Both the position numbers and the translations under genes were made by a program. From Phytophthora quininea (lineage: Eukaryota > Oomycota > Peronosporomycetes > Peronosporales > Peronosporaceae), in assembly GCA_011947345.1 (NCBI GenBank), contig JAAVTG010000579.1, positions 310,001 through 374,000 of the forward strand: a stretch of 64,000 bases of DNA, in the 5' to 3' direction. The stretch's first letter is position 1; each line of letters opens with the position of its first letter. Of the stretch, positions 12,125 to 22,798 are shown one piece after another. The notes beneath the pieces are model-generated. The model had not been told where the DNA came from. It searched no databases and saw only the letters and a program-made list of their open reading frames with translations.

Positions 12125-12862
12125 TGGTGCTGAATGGCGTGATGGCCGTGCACACGCGGCCAACACCAACAAGACCGGTGACACAGCCGTCGTCGTAGGC
12201 CTGTGGGGCATGAGTAAGACGAAACTCTGGGCCGAACAATATCCGTCGCCCGACAAGAAGGCCAGCCGCCCTCGGAGTTGGACACGACGTTGACGTCCCT
12301 GCTCGCCAAGACCATGAACCCGAGCAAGGACAACAGGGCGGACATCTTCCATTCGCCAGCTCGACTGGCTACATCAACTCGAGCAACACGGAGAACGGGA
12401 GCGTGTAGTACCCGATCGACCACATCCCGCACTAACTCGAGGGGAACCGCCCGAACGCCATCATAATCCTCACGCGCGACGTGTGGTGCGTTTGCTGTCC
12501 GTGTCGAAATGATCAGTGCGCCAGGCGCAATACCACTTCATCTCAGAATTCACGGCCAAGATGGCGGGCACGAAGATGCAGGACATTTTCTCGAGGTGCT
12601 TCGACAGGCGGCATGTACGGCGTGGGCACGCATGAAGATGACATCGACGAGATAGTGCGTGGACGCGGTGTGGCATTGCAAACAGCAATCAAGCCATGCT
12701 TATGAAGGACCCGCTGCTTGGCTTTGAGATCCCCACGGTGGTCGAGGACGTGCCGTCCGAGATGCTGAACCCCAAAGTCTCGTCGACTGACTTCGACGCC
12801 ATGGCAGTCATGATGCCCAAAACCCGTGCGTTCATGGGAGTGCTGGCCTTGAGGTCCAAGTA
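12125..12862 (+). pseudogene. PEP carboxykinase (ATP) pseudogene, right copy
   Basis: ATP-dependent PEPCK converts oxaloacetate to phosphoenolpyruvate in gluconeogenesis. Readable family landmarks, in order and in changing frames: a kinase-1a loop (about 12197-12230) decayed from GLSGTGKTTLS to GLWGMSKTKLW; a segment like CYAKTINLSxExEPDIF (about 12300-12345); NTENGSV followed by YPIDHIPH (about 12385-12430); QYHFISEFTAKMAGT (about 12528-12572); and DPLLGFEIP...VPSEMLNPK (about 12709-12777). Loss of P-loop residues, stops and several frameshifts show it is dead. It begins soon after the piggyBac remnant. Part of it (from about 12355) is duplicated in inverted orientation at 982-1710. Confidence 0.7.
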
Positions 12863-13089
12863 GGCGGGCTTGGTCTCGTCCTGGGTCGTGGGATCGCCCT
12901 TCACAGTGAAACCTGGCGAGAAGATCTTGGACGAGGCGACGCCGGAGGCCAGCGCAGGGTTCACGGACGTGTGGCGCTTGTCGGCGAAGCCACACACGAG
13001 ACGCAGGCGAGAAGGAGGAAGGAGCGACGAGCGGCCTGCATCGTAGCCTAGGTTGCCGGGACAGGCGCTTGCACTTCTTGTGGACTCAC
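12355..13089. repeat. Outer inverted repeat, right arm
   Basis: Reverse complement of 982-1710. The outer edge is sharp, ending at GTGGACTCAC at 13089. A 189-residue minus-strand frame (12689-13258) runs through it and out of the repeat, antisense to PEPCK; I regard it as a by-product of the decayed sequence. Sequence from 13090 to 13376 carries nothing I recognise. Confidence 0.85.
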
Positions 13090-13376
13090 GCGTCTGTCCA
13101 GCATGGCTGTTAGTACGAGGCGTGCTGTAGCGGCTCGATACGGTGACATATACTCGCCCGCGTCGTTTGCCTCCTGAGCGTTGAACAGGAATCGTCGCGT
13201 TTGCCACACATTGTTGGACTTGCTGATCGGACACAGCACGAAAGCAGAAATATTGCATCGTTTTCCGCTATAGTTCGGCATTCATGATTGGCACAAAATA
13301 TATCGTGGGAGCTGGTCACTTGGACAGTATTTTCTTGATCTTATTATAGACGACTAGAAACCTACATGATGTACGG

Positions 13377-14111
13377 CTAAGGGAACGAAAGGGTTAATGT
13401 AACCGAGCAACATTCACGTTGCCCGTGCATCGAGTCCAATTGATCTTGTGCAGCTACGGCAAGAAGCTCAATTTCACGCCTTCCTATTAGTTGATTAAAT
13501 AGTTTTTTTAAATTTGGCGTGATTTTAATGCACTGCACAGTTCTATGAACTACGTAAGGATTAGTAGACCATTGATAGGAGAAAACTAAGGAAACCCCTT
13601 CCGATGGGGGGTCCTCCCATAGGGTTACTACCGGCAAACCCCATCGTCTAGCTGGAGTAAATGCATATTGAAAATCATCGTCACTCTGTGTTGCGGATAA
13701 CGCAGGTAGCTCGTCGGTGCGAGCATCAGCGGCATTGTGATCGTTTCCTATCGCATTTTCCTCGATTGCAACAAAGGATGGTAGGGGCCCATTGGAAACG
13801 ATGACATCACAGACGCTGGTGCTAAAAGCGCTTGGATCGAGTCGTAGCTGTTGAGCTGCTCGTCCTTCTGACTCAATGGTAGCTATCAAATCATGCGTAC
13901 GCGCTGTCCTCTCCTCTTGGTTTATCACCACACTTCGTGCTACTTGCCATAGGTTATCAGTCTTTAGTAACACCCATGTCGAAATGAAACGAAATCGGGC
14001 ATCGAAATCACACGACTGGAGTTGATACGGCCGGACAAGTTCAGTTTTGGAGGATTGATAGCTCGAATCACTGGCTGCCGACCGCCACCAAGGTAGTAAC
14101 TTCAAAAGCAC
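13377..14111 (-). other. Long open frame, 244 codons, unrecognised
   Basis: An uninterrupted minus-strand frame with no ATG near its 5' end (it opens with GTG), so a 5' exon or the true start is missing. The product would be soluble and mixed alpha/beta by composition, with no motif I can name. It is downstream of the MULE remnants on the same strand and may be the tail of an unrecognised transposon protein or a decayed host gene. Positions 14112-14940 upstream show no gene I can support. Confidence 0.35.
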
Positions 14112-14940
14112 AGAGTAAAGATTGTTTGCAAGACCGACGCGTAATTATTCTGTGTAGAAATCCCTGCGGCTGTGTGCGCCTCTACCATTGCACTCTGCCG
14201 CTGTGCACCGATAGACGACGACACCTCTTCATTGCGTTATCAAATAGCTGCGTAAACTCTAGCGTCTTCTGTTGGGCTGTAATTATGATGTGCACTATTA
14301 CGGGTGTGGTAAATCCCCCAACTCCCGTCAGGGTTAGACTTGTCCATTACTCGCATTGATATTTTCATGGGACAACCGAGCGCTTAGAACCGCGACTCTG
14401 TCGAACGCGTTCGTTGTCAGTTAAATGTCGAGTGTCCTTTAGTCGTCCAGTGCAATCACACTCGAAGTTTTGAGCCCATGTTCTCTCGTCGTTGTTGTAG
14501 CGAGCTATGCGTTTAGAGAGGTTATACCCGTAATCTCTTGTCCACGAATGTAAGGCTGTATCCGCTTCATCATAACTCGCTTAGGCCCTCTCTGGCCGGT
14601 GATGGAATTTGTTGCAGTTGTTTTCCTTGAGTATGCGCTCGCGGGGCTCCTTCACTCATCAACAGTGACGCTGAGATAGCAAGAAATGAAGTGAGCAAAA
14701 CCAAAAGAAACCTGTGACAAGCTAAACATAACTTTTCATTTGTTGCCGTCGCTAACGCCTATTTTCGTCACTGCACCGTCGCTGCACGCTCTTTGGTTCA
14801 TTACCGGCTTTTCGGGCCCTCCCCATCGAAACTTCCGATTCGGAAGGGCCCTCCTTAGTTTCCCCTATTGATAATACTTTATTTTGTTTGGGTATATAAT
14901 TATTCACTAAAACAACGTAAAATAGCACTTCTTCTTCGAC

Positions 14941-17665
14941 CGCGCGCCAGACATGTCGAAGAGCAAAAGCGCTCGCTGCATCAGCAAGATGCCCAAACAT
15001 TCCGTCTTCGCGCAGTGTGGCACCTGCTCGCGTCGCCACACACCGATGTTGTTTCAGCCAGCGATGAGAAAAGACTTTCGATGGTCTTTGTTTGTCGACA
15101 AGTTGGGTGGAGCTGGTTCGGATCTCGAAGACGCTTGCTTGGTTTTCAAAGACACACTCAGTGCAGCTGGCAGCGGTTTTTGTCGTGTAGCATCGTCTCC
15201 TGGGACAACGGCAAGAGCACCAGCAACTATCTCTTCCACAGCCGACACACTTGCAACAAAATCCGTAGACGGTGACGCCACCAGCGCCGTGATGACAGGT
15301 CGTAGTGCCTCCACAGCAATGCTATACTTCTCCACGTTGCTGTAAACGGCTTCTTCGACTTTTGCGGCTTCATCGTTCTTAAGTTTTACGTAGGATACCG
15401 TGCTCTTTGGATGCTGACGAGACACACGTGTTCCGCATCGCTCGTTGTCTACATCAGAAAAATTGCTATCGGCGAGATTGCTCAATTCTGCAATTCCATC
15501 CTCGAGAGCGTCAAAATGTCAACTGCTCGACTGAGGTCCCACCGCTGCGCCAACAAGTTACTTGTCACACTGTCCTCCATTTTCACGGCAAAGAAAGCGT
15601 ACATGAGATGGCGACATGGCAGGTGTGTCGAGCAGAAAAATAAACAGCTACAGCCTCCATCCAACTTGACCACTACTGCGTCTGCGTCGACCGACAAGTG
15701 GATTTCATGGCTCGTGCGCCTTGCAACCCCACCCTTTCTGCACTCTGTATGATATTTTCGGTACTCCTCGCGAATTAAGTTGAATACGAAGGAGCTCGTG
15801 AGGCCTTGAAGTGGACGGATCGCGACGGGCTGAGACTCGTCGAAGGGAGTCGAGTGTTGGAACAGCAATAGGTCGGATCTGAATTCACGCAGTCGCATCG
15901 CTTGGTAGCGGAAAACACTAGAGATGAATTTGTCCAGACCGCAAGACAAGTTAGTGTCAGCCTTCATTTGCTTCCACGTCGCTTCAATGCGACTACTTGT
16001 CGTATTTCCACAAGTGAAGTAGCGACCGCGGGCATGCTGAGCCCACATATCGGTGCAGTTCATCCGATTTTCACTAATATACGTTGTGAAATTCGGCGAA
16101 TATATACCCGCCTTGCTCTGCAATGTTTTCAACGCAGACATAAATCCCTTTTCTGTAGGTGAAGATACCATTCGGCGCCAGTAGATCTCAAGTTCATCAT
16201 GGTGAGCGATACTGATCTCGTATTTCTTGTCGGCCAGCTTCTTTTGTACAGCCAAAATGGCATGAAACTGACAGAGGAGGACCTTCATCGCGAGCAAACA
16301 CCTCGTCAATGACGTTTATAGAACATATCAACAAGCTTACACAGTACCTTTGCGTCGGGGAACACACTATTGAGTACTCGCCACTCAGTAAAGTCTTTGT
16401 CGATAACAAAGGTCCCCGTTATAAAATCGCCGATGTTTTTCTTAAAAAAGATGAAGCAGGCGTTTGGCGTTGGCTTCTTTTGATTGGAATGAGCATCTCA
16501 CAGACTGAAATGCCTTTCCCGGTAACGTTTGTGCACAAAACTTCGCCTAATATTGCATCCACAACATCTCAGTTAGAATTATAAAGTGTATAGGTATTTT
16601 ACTCCACGCTTACCGAGGAAAAAGCCGGCGCTGTTCGTGTTGTGTGTCCAGTCGATTATCAACGACTCACCCCACCTTGCGTAAATAGTCCCTTGGATGC
16701 TATTGATGAACAACAGACCGCACACAATGCTGTCCTCGTCCTTTATAACCAAACACTCATTTTCCTCGGAGGCATCAAATGCCTCGATAAGCGCTGTTAC
16801 ACGTCGACTGATGGAGAGTCCGCCATATCGCCACGCTACCAAGTTGTGGACATGTTGAGGCTTCACACCAAGCTCTAAAAATATATACATTAGATACGCT
16901 AAAGACATTTTAATAAAACATAAGAAACTACTACACCTGTTTGCGAAGCTAGAAATGCTGCAATATTGCGAGTTGGGGCATTCGCTTTCGCCAATATTTT
17001 AACTGGCTCAGCAAGCTCTTGATATCGAGTCGTCCTTTCCAGGCGAATGTTGTCAAATGTCGCTTGCGAGACCTTGTGATTGTGGATTGCAAATTAGTTC
17101 AAGTAAGCCCGATAATATTAGATCGGCTAGACTTGTTGTAAGAGAAAACGATCAAGACGCATCTCATTAACCACAGCAACCAGAATAGTACTTCCAGGAC
17201 AAACCAATATCGCTGTGAGCTCTGCTTCTCATCCGGTGAAGCGAAAGTGTTGCTGAGAACGATGGGCTTTTCCCCGAATACCATCGTAGCAAGCGTGCGT
17301 GCAGTAGAATACACGGCGAGCATACTTCCAAGGCGGAGGCACTAGAAATTGTACAGAAGTGTACAAACCCTTCTTAAATCTGTTCAGAAACATAAAACGT
17401 TAGCAACTATTGAGGATCTTGGTTTTATCCAGCCACCTACTTTTCATTATGTGCCGCTGCAGTTTCTGAGTCACGGACTCGATAAGTCAGGTGATGCTGT
17501 GCAGTGTACTGCTGCCAAAGCTGATCAATCTCCTCCCACGACTTGAAAATGCGACCGTTGTAAAACTGAGGAACCGAAATGAAGCATCATTTTTGCATTG
17601 ACACCATCGCTTGTCGAGCTGAATGATGTTTGCCTCGCTGAAAACTTCGAGGTCGTTCAACTGCA
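14941..17665 (-). mobile_element. Decayed MULE (Mutator-like) transposase 1
   Basis: Read from right to left: an N-terminal FAR1/WRKY-like start (IFKSWEEIDQLWQQY, about 17490-17560), a conserved MULE segment (HNHKVSQATFDN to FLASQTG, about 16930-17080), the catalytic region (about 16580-16900, containing SLIIDWTHNTNSAGF; then FVIDKDFTEWRVLNSVFPDA near 16340-16410), a helical part (15600-16300) and a SWIM zinc finger (CSCLFF...CSTHLPCRHLMY, about 15600-15660). The C-terminal extension continues to about 14941-15485. Frame changes and stops occur throughout, including a disrupted stretch at 17100-17480. Terminal inverted repeats were not found. Confidence 0.8.
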
Positions 17666-18482
17666 GCAAACTCGACTAAACATACCAACAACCAGTCAGT
17701 AAAATGCATCAGAATACCCATATGAAACATGAACCGTACCATCCAAGCTCTCGCCATCCATTACGAGAACACCAGCTCTCTCCAAGCCTGCAAATTCGAA
17801 AATGAGGCTCCGCTTCCAAACTTCGGATGATGTGCTCTCGCCGATTTAAAATACCGCTCGTTCATTCGCCAGCAAACCCCCATTGTCACTGGGTACACAG
17901 AACACCTTCGGGTGATAATTAAAAGCTGTCGTGTTTTCACTCGACAGCTGTTGTAGTGTTGGCGCGCCCTTCCTGACGATTACATTCTCTTCAAACGTGT
18001 TAATATTTTTTTGTATAGCTGTAACATGATGTGACACACACACGAACTCAACTTCAACTGGTTGAAGTGTTACAGGTTGCAAATTATGCTAATAACATTT
18101 CGAATTTTATATGGCGTATGAATAGAGGTGTCTACAAAATAAATTCATCATGGAAACCACGTATTTGGGCATATAGAGAGCGATTCTAACATTTTGTACC
18201 GAGGTATCAAAGAAATCCAATCAAAACAAGAGTGTTGTGCACGACAAAATACATAGTTAGCATCTCTAAAACTTCCTCAACTGCAGCGAACTGCAGCGTC
18301 GACGCACCTTGTAATACAGCTAACATTTTTCACATGGCAAATCCAAATCCATTTTTTAAACTGCACAGCTATCCATGTCTGTGGTTGTTGAGATGATTTG
18401 ATTAACTAGTTAGCGGATTCTCTCGTCTGGAAGGTGTAGCTTAGACAATCTATCTAATCAAGAATCCATTATCAGAATTCAG

Positions 18483-18803
18483 CTAAACTCGCGGGGTCCA
18501 AATACTCTGCGGCCGTTCTAGAAGAATGTCCTTTGGAGGATCAAACCCCACTTGCCGGACTAGTTCTGCAATCGCTGAGGAATCGCAATGAAGATCCGTC
18601 GCATGCTGGTAAATGAATTGGTAGTGCATCTTAAAGGAACTTTGCAGATTAACAACGTTAGGCATTTCTGCCTCCGTCTCACGGAAACGAATGTCGTTTC
18701 GCAATCTCCATGTGGCGTGGAAAACAATAGTAGTAACTATCACTTGTCTGTAGATGAATAAACTTATAAATATCTGCATGCCACGTCTAGCACGGTTTTG
18801 CAT
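18483..18803 (-). mobile_element. Possible LINE reverse transcriptase C-terminal scrap
   Basis: A 106-codon frame contains FHATWRLRNDIRFRE, which resembles the W-x-x-RN segment found downstream of the reverse transcriptase domain in LINE-type elements; a comparable segment occurs in the better supported LINE at 33903-34711. No catalytic motif is present. The surrounding 17,670-18,480 is AT-richer and has no gene I can support. Confidence 0.35.
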
Positions 18804-18880
18804 GGTTCAGCACTAACAATTCTGTATGGTGCAGAACTAGCACACTTTTGCATAATGCAGAACTCGCACGCTTCTCTAAA
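18785..18880. repeat. Short imperfect tandem repeat, about 28-30 bp unit
   Basis: Words of the form CTAGCACxxTTTTGCATxxTxCAGxACT recur three times in succession (from about 18786, 18836 and 18858) with substitutions and a spacer. It lies just left of MULE 2 and could be part of that element's subterminal repeats; nothing proves this. Confidence 0.4.
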
Positions 18881-19082
18881 GTATACAATTTCCATAATTC
18901 GATCCTGTACACAAAGTATACTTGTGACTAGCTTGCATATTTGGTACTTTAGTATAGATATCTACAACCTTTTTGTTCCTGTTTCGGGTCCCTAGTTCGC
19001 AGTGCCCAGAGCACTCACTACATCTAGCCTATCTTCGTATGCATGTACCTATTGTTGCTCGTCACAGTCTCCTAGTATCGAC

Positions 19083-21494
19083 TTACCCCGTAATTTGTAC
19101 CCCAAGCTCATGAGCTCGCTTCACAGCCTCAGCGAGTTGTTGCACATCAAATTCCCGTTGGTCCCCATTGCCAAACCTCACGTTCCAAAGAAAAACCCCG
19201 TCGGAGAGTCGCAACCCAAACACCTCACCCACGTGCACGCTCCTCTCATCAACTTCATCCTCTGAGCTTACCACAACTTTCCACTAGAGAGGATGCCCGT
19301 TTTTTTATGAATAGTCGGATGAGTCTATCCACATTGTAGTAGCCTTCTTGAGATGGCTCAAATGTGAGAGCCGGTCGCCGTGTTGGAGGTCTTCCCGGAG
19401 TTCTCCGTACAGGTATAGATGCAATTGCAGCATCCAAATTCAGTAGCTTTTGAATTGCAAGCGTAGCCAGGATGTGTGAGCACACCCACCCCGACGTCAT
19501 ATAAGATCCACATGTGCAGCTGACGTAGTCTCGAATGAGTTTGATGGTGTCAATATACCATATCGGAGCGAGTTGTAGGGCTTGAGATGGCTTCTCACCC
19601 AACATCAGGACGCGGTGCATTGAAAGTACTTCAAATTGAAGTTCTCTCGCTTTAATTCCTCGCGGAAAACGCCCGTCAAGTGACCGCATAAACTGCTGAG
19701 AGCGTCGAGCATCAACCCTGGTCCCCAACATGCCATCGCTTCCAACAATGTACCCTGAGGCGTTAATGACAATCGCTACCAGCCGTTTGGAATGCCCGCG
19801 GCCTCTGTGAACACATCTATAATTCTGGGTCGATGCCACGAGTTGACCAGCTTTAGTAAGCATTTCAGGCGGGACGGGGCCTTCGGTGTAATGCGCCGCA
19901 GCTCTCGGGCAAAGGCTTTCTCCATCTGAGCGCAAGATTCGAGGTAGGATCCCCTACAAGACGCCATTCGTCGATGCTCGGAGACTGGGAACGCATGTCT
20001 TCTTGATAACACTGTGATGAGACTCAATACCTTGCTGGCTTGAAATAATTCCCCAGATCCCGAACCAGTCACGTGCCAGCGACTCCAGCGTACTCCGAGG
20101 TACACAGATCGGAACCAGTCAGCATACTCCTGCTCTCCATATGCCTCCCAATTTGCTAGCACCACTTCACAAAGTTTTACGAATTGAGCGTGCGATCTAG
20201 CACTTTGAGAAGCCGAATTTGAGGCCGAATCATGTCTTCGTATAGCTCCGCACAGTTCAACAAGGAACGTTTCTTTCTTGCCTGTCGAGCAAGATGCGGC
20301 CAACATGTTAGGAGGACCACACCAGGTCATACTGTCTCAAAGGCGGCGGCTATTGCCTTGCTGTGATCAAGAGAACCAAAAGAAACATTCACGTCGATGC
20401 CAAAAACGTGAGCGCTCGGTCACGAATTGTTTTGAATAGCTCGGTGTAGGCTTCAGTTGATTCGCTGCGGACAAACATGTATGCCCAAGGAATGAAGCGA
20501 TGCACTAGCTTCCTCGGTCCCAATACATAGCATCAGTTCCGCAATCAATCACTGTCCAACCTCCGAAGTGTAACTTGTAGGTTCCATCAGTGCAACATAC
20601 AAGAGTCGAATCTTGGTCCCTGACTGAGGTTCTCACGTTACTAAAAGCGCGGCGTGAAGTTACAACGACACCGAAAGAATATCCCAGGTCGCAATCAGCA
20701 ACGGCAAACGAAAATGTGCCCAACACAATCAGATCATCGAGTCTGCCGTCGCTGGCGTCAGCGACTGCATCAAATTGCTCGCGCAAGTTACAGATCCGCG
20801 TACTTGCCCATGCTGTGAATGTAGCGTGGTTCGTGATGTCCCAGCCACCTGGAGAGCGCCTCACAAGAAAGTACTTCCTGTTTTCTAACTGTTTGGTCGT
20901 CGGAATCTTGTGAAGTTTGGCGGCGTCGTTCTGGTACTTGCGAAGCAGCATCGACCGCAATCGGCCAGCTCCCCAACCCATGTCGACAAGTGTATCAACT
21001 TCTTCTTGCAACGATGGATGAATTCCCCTTTTTCTTATGTGTTTCAACTAGCGAGTGCGACCCATGCTCTTCTAGATGGAATTCAGCTTCATCCACACCC
21101 AAGAAAACCCTACGGATCTTGTGTCGGTGCGTGCAGTTGGCATGTGAACGGCGTGTACTAACAGGCGCCGTGTTTCGTATCTGGTCTGGTAGGTGTGTAC
21201 GAAGTCGTCAACATCACCCATCGCCTGTTTTGCCTGTACAAACGTTGAAAGGACACCCACAAGAAGGAACTCTTTTGTTGGTGCTGCGGCAAATGATTCC
21301 TCTACTGCAATGGCTTCTTCATCACCATAGTCGAGATCTGAGTCTTTGCTGTCATCGCTCGATGACGATTCTGCTTGCCAACTGGTGTCGCTATCGCTGA
21401 AAGGAGGTCCTGGCTCCTCAGCACTGCTGGATGCCGACATCTTGCCACGGTGGCCTCGATGTGATGTAGCCGCTGACGATACGAGAGTGAGCAC
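19083..21494 (-). mobile_element. Decayed MULE transposase 2, with SWIM finger and C-terminal extra domain
   Basis: Read right to left: an acidic Ser-rich N-terminus (about 21300-21490), a linker segment with HGSHSLVETHKKK then GIHPSLQEEVDTLVDMGWGA (about 20950-21070), the catalytic region with CCTDGTYKLHFGGWTV (about 20530-20610) and FGIDVNVSFGSLDHSKA (about 20350-20410), and a SWIM finger (VSCTCGSY...WVCSHILA, about 19465-19535). A final piece (19083-19274) with VGEVFGLRLSDGVFLWNVRF reads like a small Tudor/chromo-type barrel. Four or more frame changes separate these blocks, so the copy is dead as read. It is more complete than MULE 1 and the two are clearly different families. Confidence 0.8.
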
Positions 21495-22798
21495 AACTCG
21501 ATGCTGCTATATGCAGAGGTTTCATTGGTTTCACAAAGACAGGATTTCATATCGGCACGTTTGAAAACTGACAGACCTGTGATAACCAACAGCGGAGCAG
21601 TGGTTGCAACAGGTTGCGAGTAGATGGAGACATCCGAACAGGTATGTAGTGCCTACGCAACAGACTTTAAGTATTTGCCAACACCTTCACGAAGGTATGC
21701 TGTAGTTTGAGGCGCGCTTTCGTCCGCCACGCCGAGGAGCACGAACACTTGGGAGCGTGACTGCGCCTGTCGTCCTCGCTCCGCTCGGCATTGGTTGCCC
21801 CCAAAAAAAAAAAAAAAATCGGGTTGCAGCGCTCGCTCCGCTCCCTCGCGGCATACAAACCCTACTAATCGGCGGGCGTTGGCAGGATGTGAACGCCTCA
21901 AGTAAGACTTGCGCTCGCTCCGCTCGCCCTCGCCAGTCAGCTGCCTAAATGCAATGGTGGACGTGTGTGCACAATTGGGCCTCGCCGCGCGTGTCTTTCT
22001 GCAGTCACAACCAATTATTACCCATTTCCAGCCAAGATACTTCACGCAAGACTTGCACGATCGATGATCGATGGTCGATGATGCAATGCAGTCAGAGGCA
22101 AGGAGAATGTAAAGTGTCGTTCTTCATGTCGGTGGCGACCTGGTTCATGGCAATACAAAACTGCAGCCAACTGCTCGCTGATGGCAGACATGGCCACATG
22201 TTGTGGTCGAGATTTTAACTATAACAAAAAAACAATTTCTAGCTGCAAAAAGCAAAGATGAAGCTTTGTTCAAAGCTGGGTCGAGTCTGTTTCCAATCGC
22301 ACAGTAGCCAGACCCATGCTGTCCGTGAAACCTTGCTGCCACACGCGAATTGCCACATCGAAAATGGGCCACATAAAGACGATCGCGCGGTCGAATAAAA
22401 TTATGGCCTGCCTTTAATGACCTCGTTGTTTACGAACTAACTCAGACCACTGCTCCGACGTGCAGTGTGCACGCCAGCACCGGCCACTTTGCATCTGTTG
22501 GAAGCTGTGCAATAGAGTTTGTCCGCCGGACATTACTCTTGCGCCCTGATCCCGATCAATCTCTTCAGTCGACCATCCGATCCAGCCGCACTTGCATTCC
22601 AGCCTGCACCATTTCCGCGCACCGGTCCTTATTCGTCCGCCCCAACGGTCACTCAAGCGAAACCAATGGGACCCATTTACCCATTTTTCCCGTGTGGTCC
22701 TTTGACCACACAAGCCCCCTTTGCTCACACACGCAGATCGGCAGGCAATCGCGCAGTTGATAGCGCAGTGGGCGCTCATCGAGACACGAAGGCCAGCC
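21495..22798. other. Intergenic region with poly-A tract and CTCGCTCCGCTCG motifs
   Basis: No gene is supported here. A run of 16 A lies at 21803-21818. The near-palindromic word CTCGCTCCGCTC occurs three times (about 21774, 21830 and 21912). A 130-codon minus-strand frame (21653-22045) crosses all of these and looks like a repeat product. The myosin promoter should lie in the right part; a CCATTTCCGC word near 22608 is a weak initiator candidate. Confidence 0.5.

Noticed and set aside
12689..13258. 189-codon minus-strand frame with a signal-peptide-like stretch nearby
   Set aside because: It is antisense to readable PEPCK motifs, crosses the inverted-repeat border and has a counterpart truncated by a stop in the other arm.
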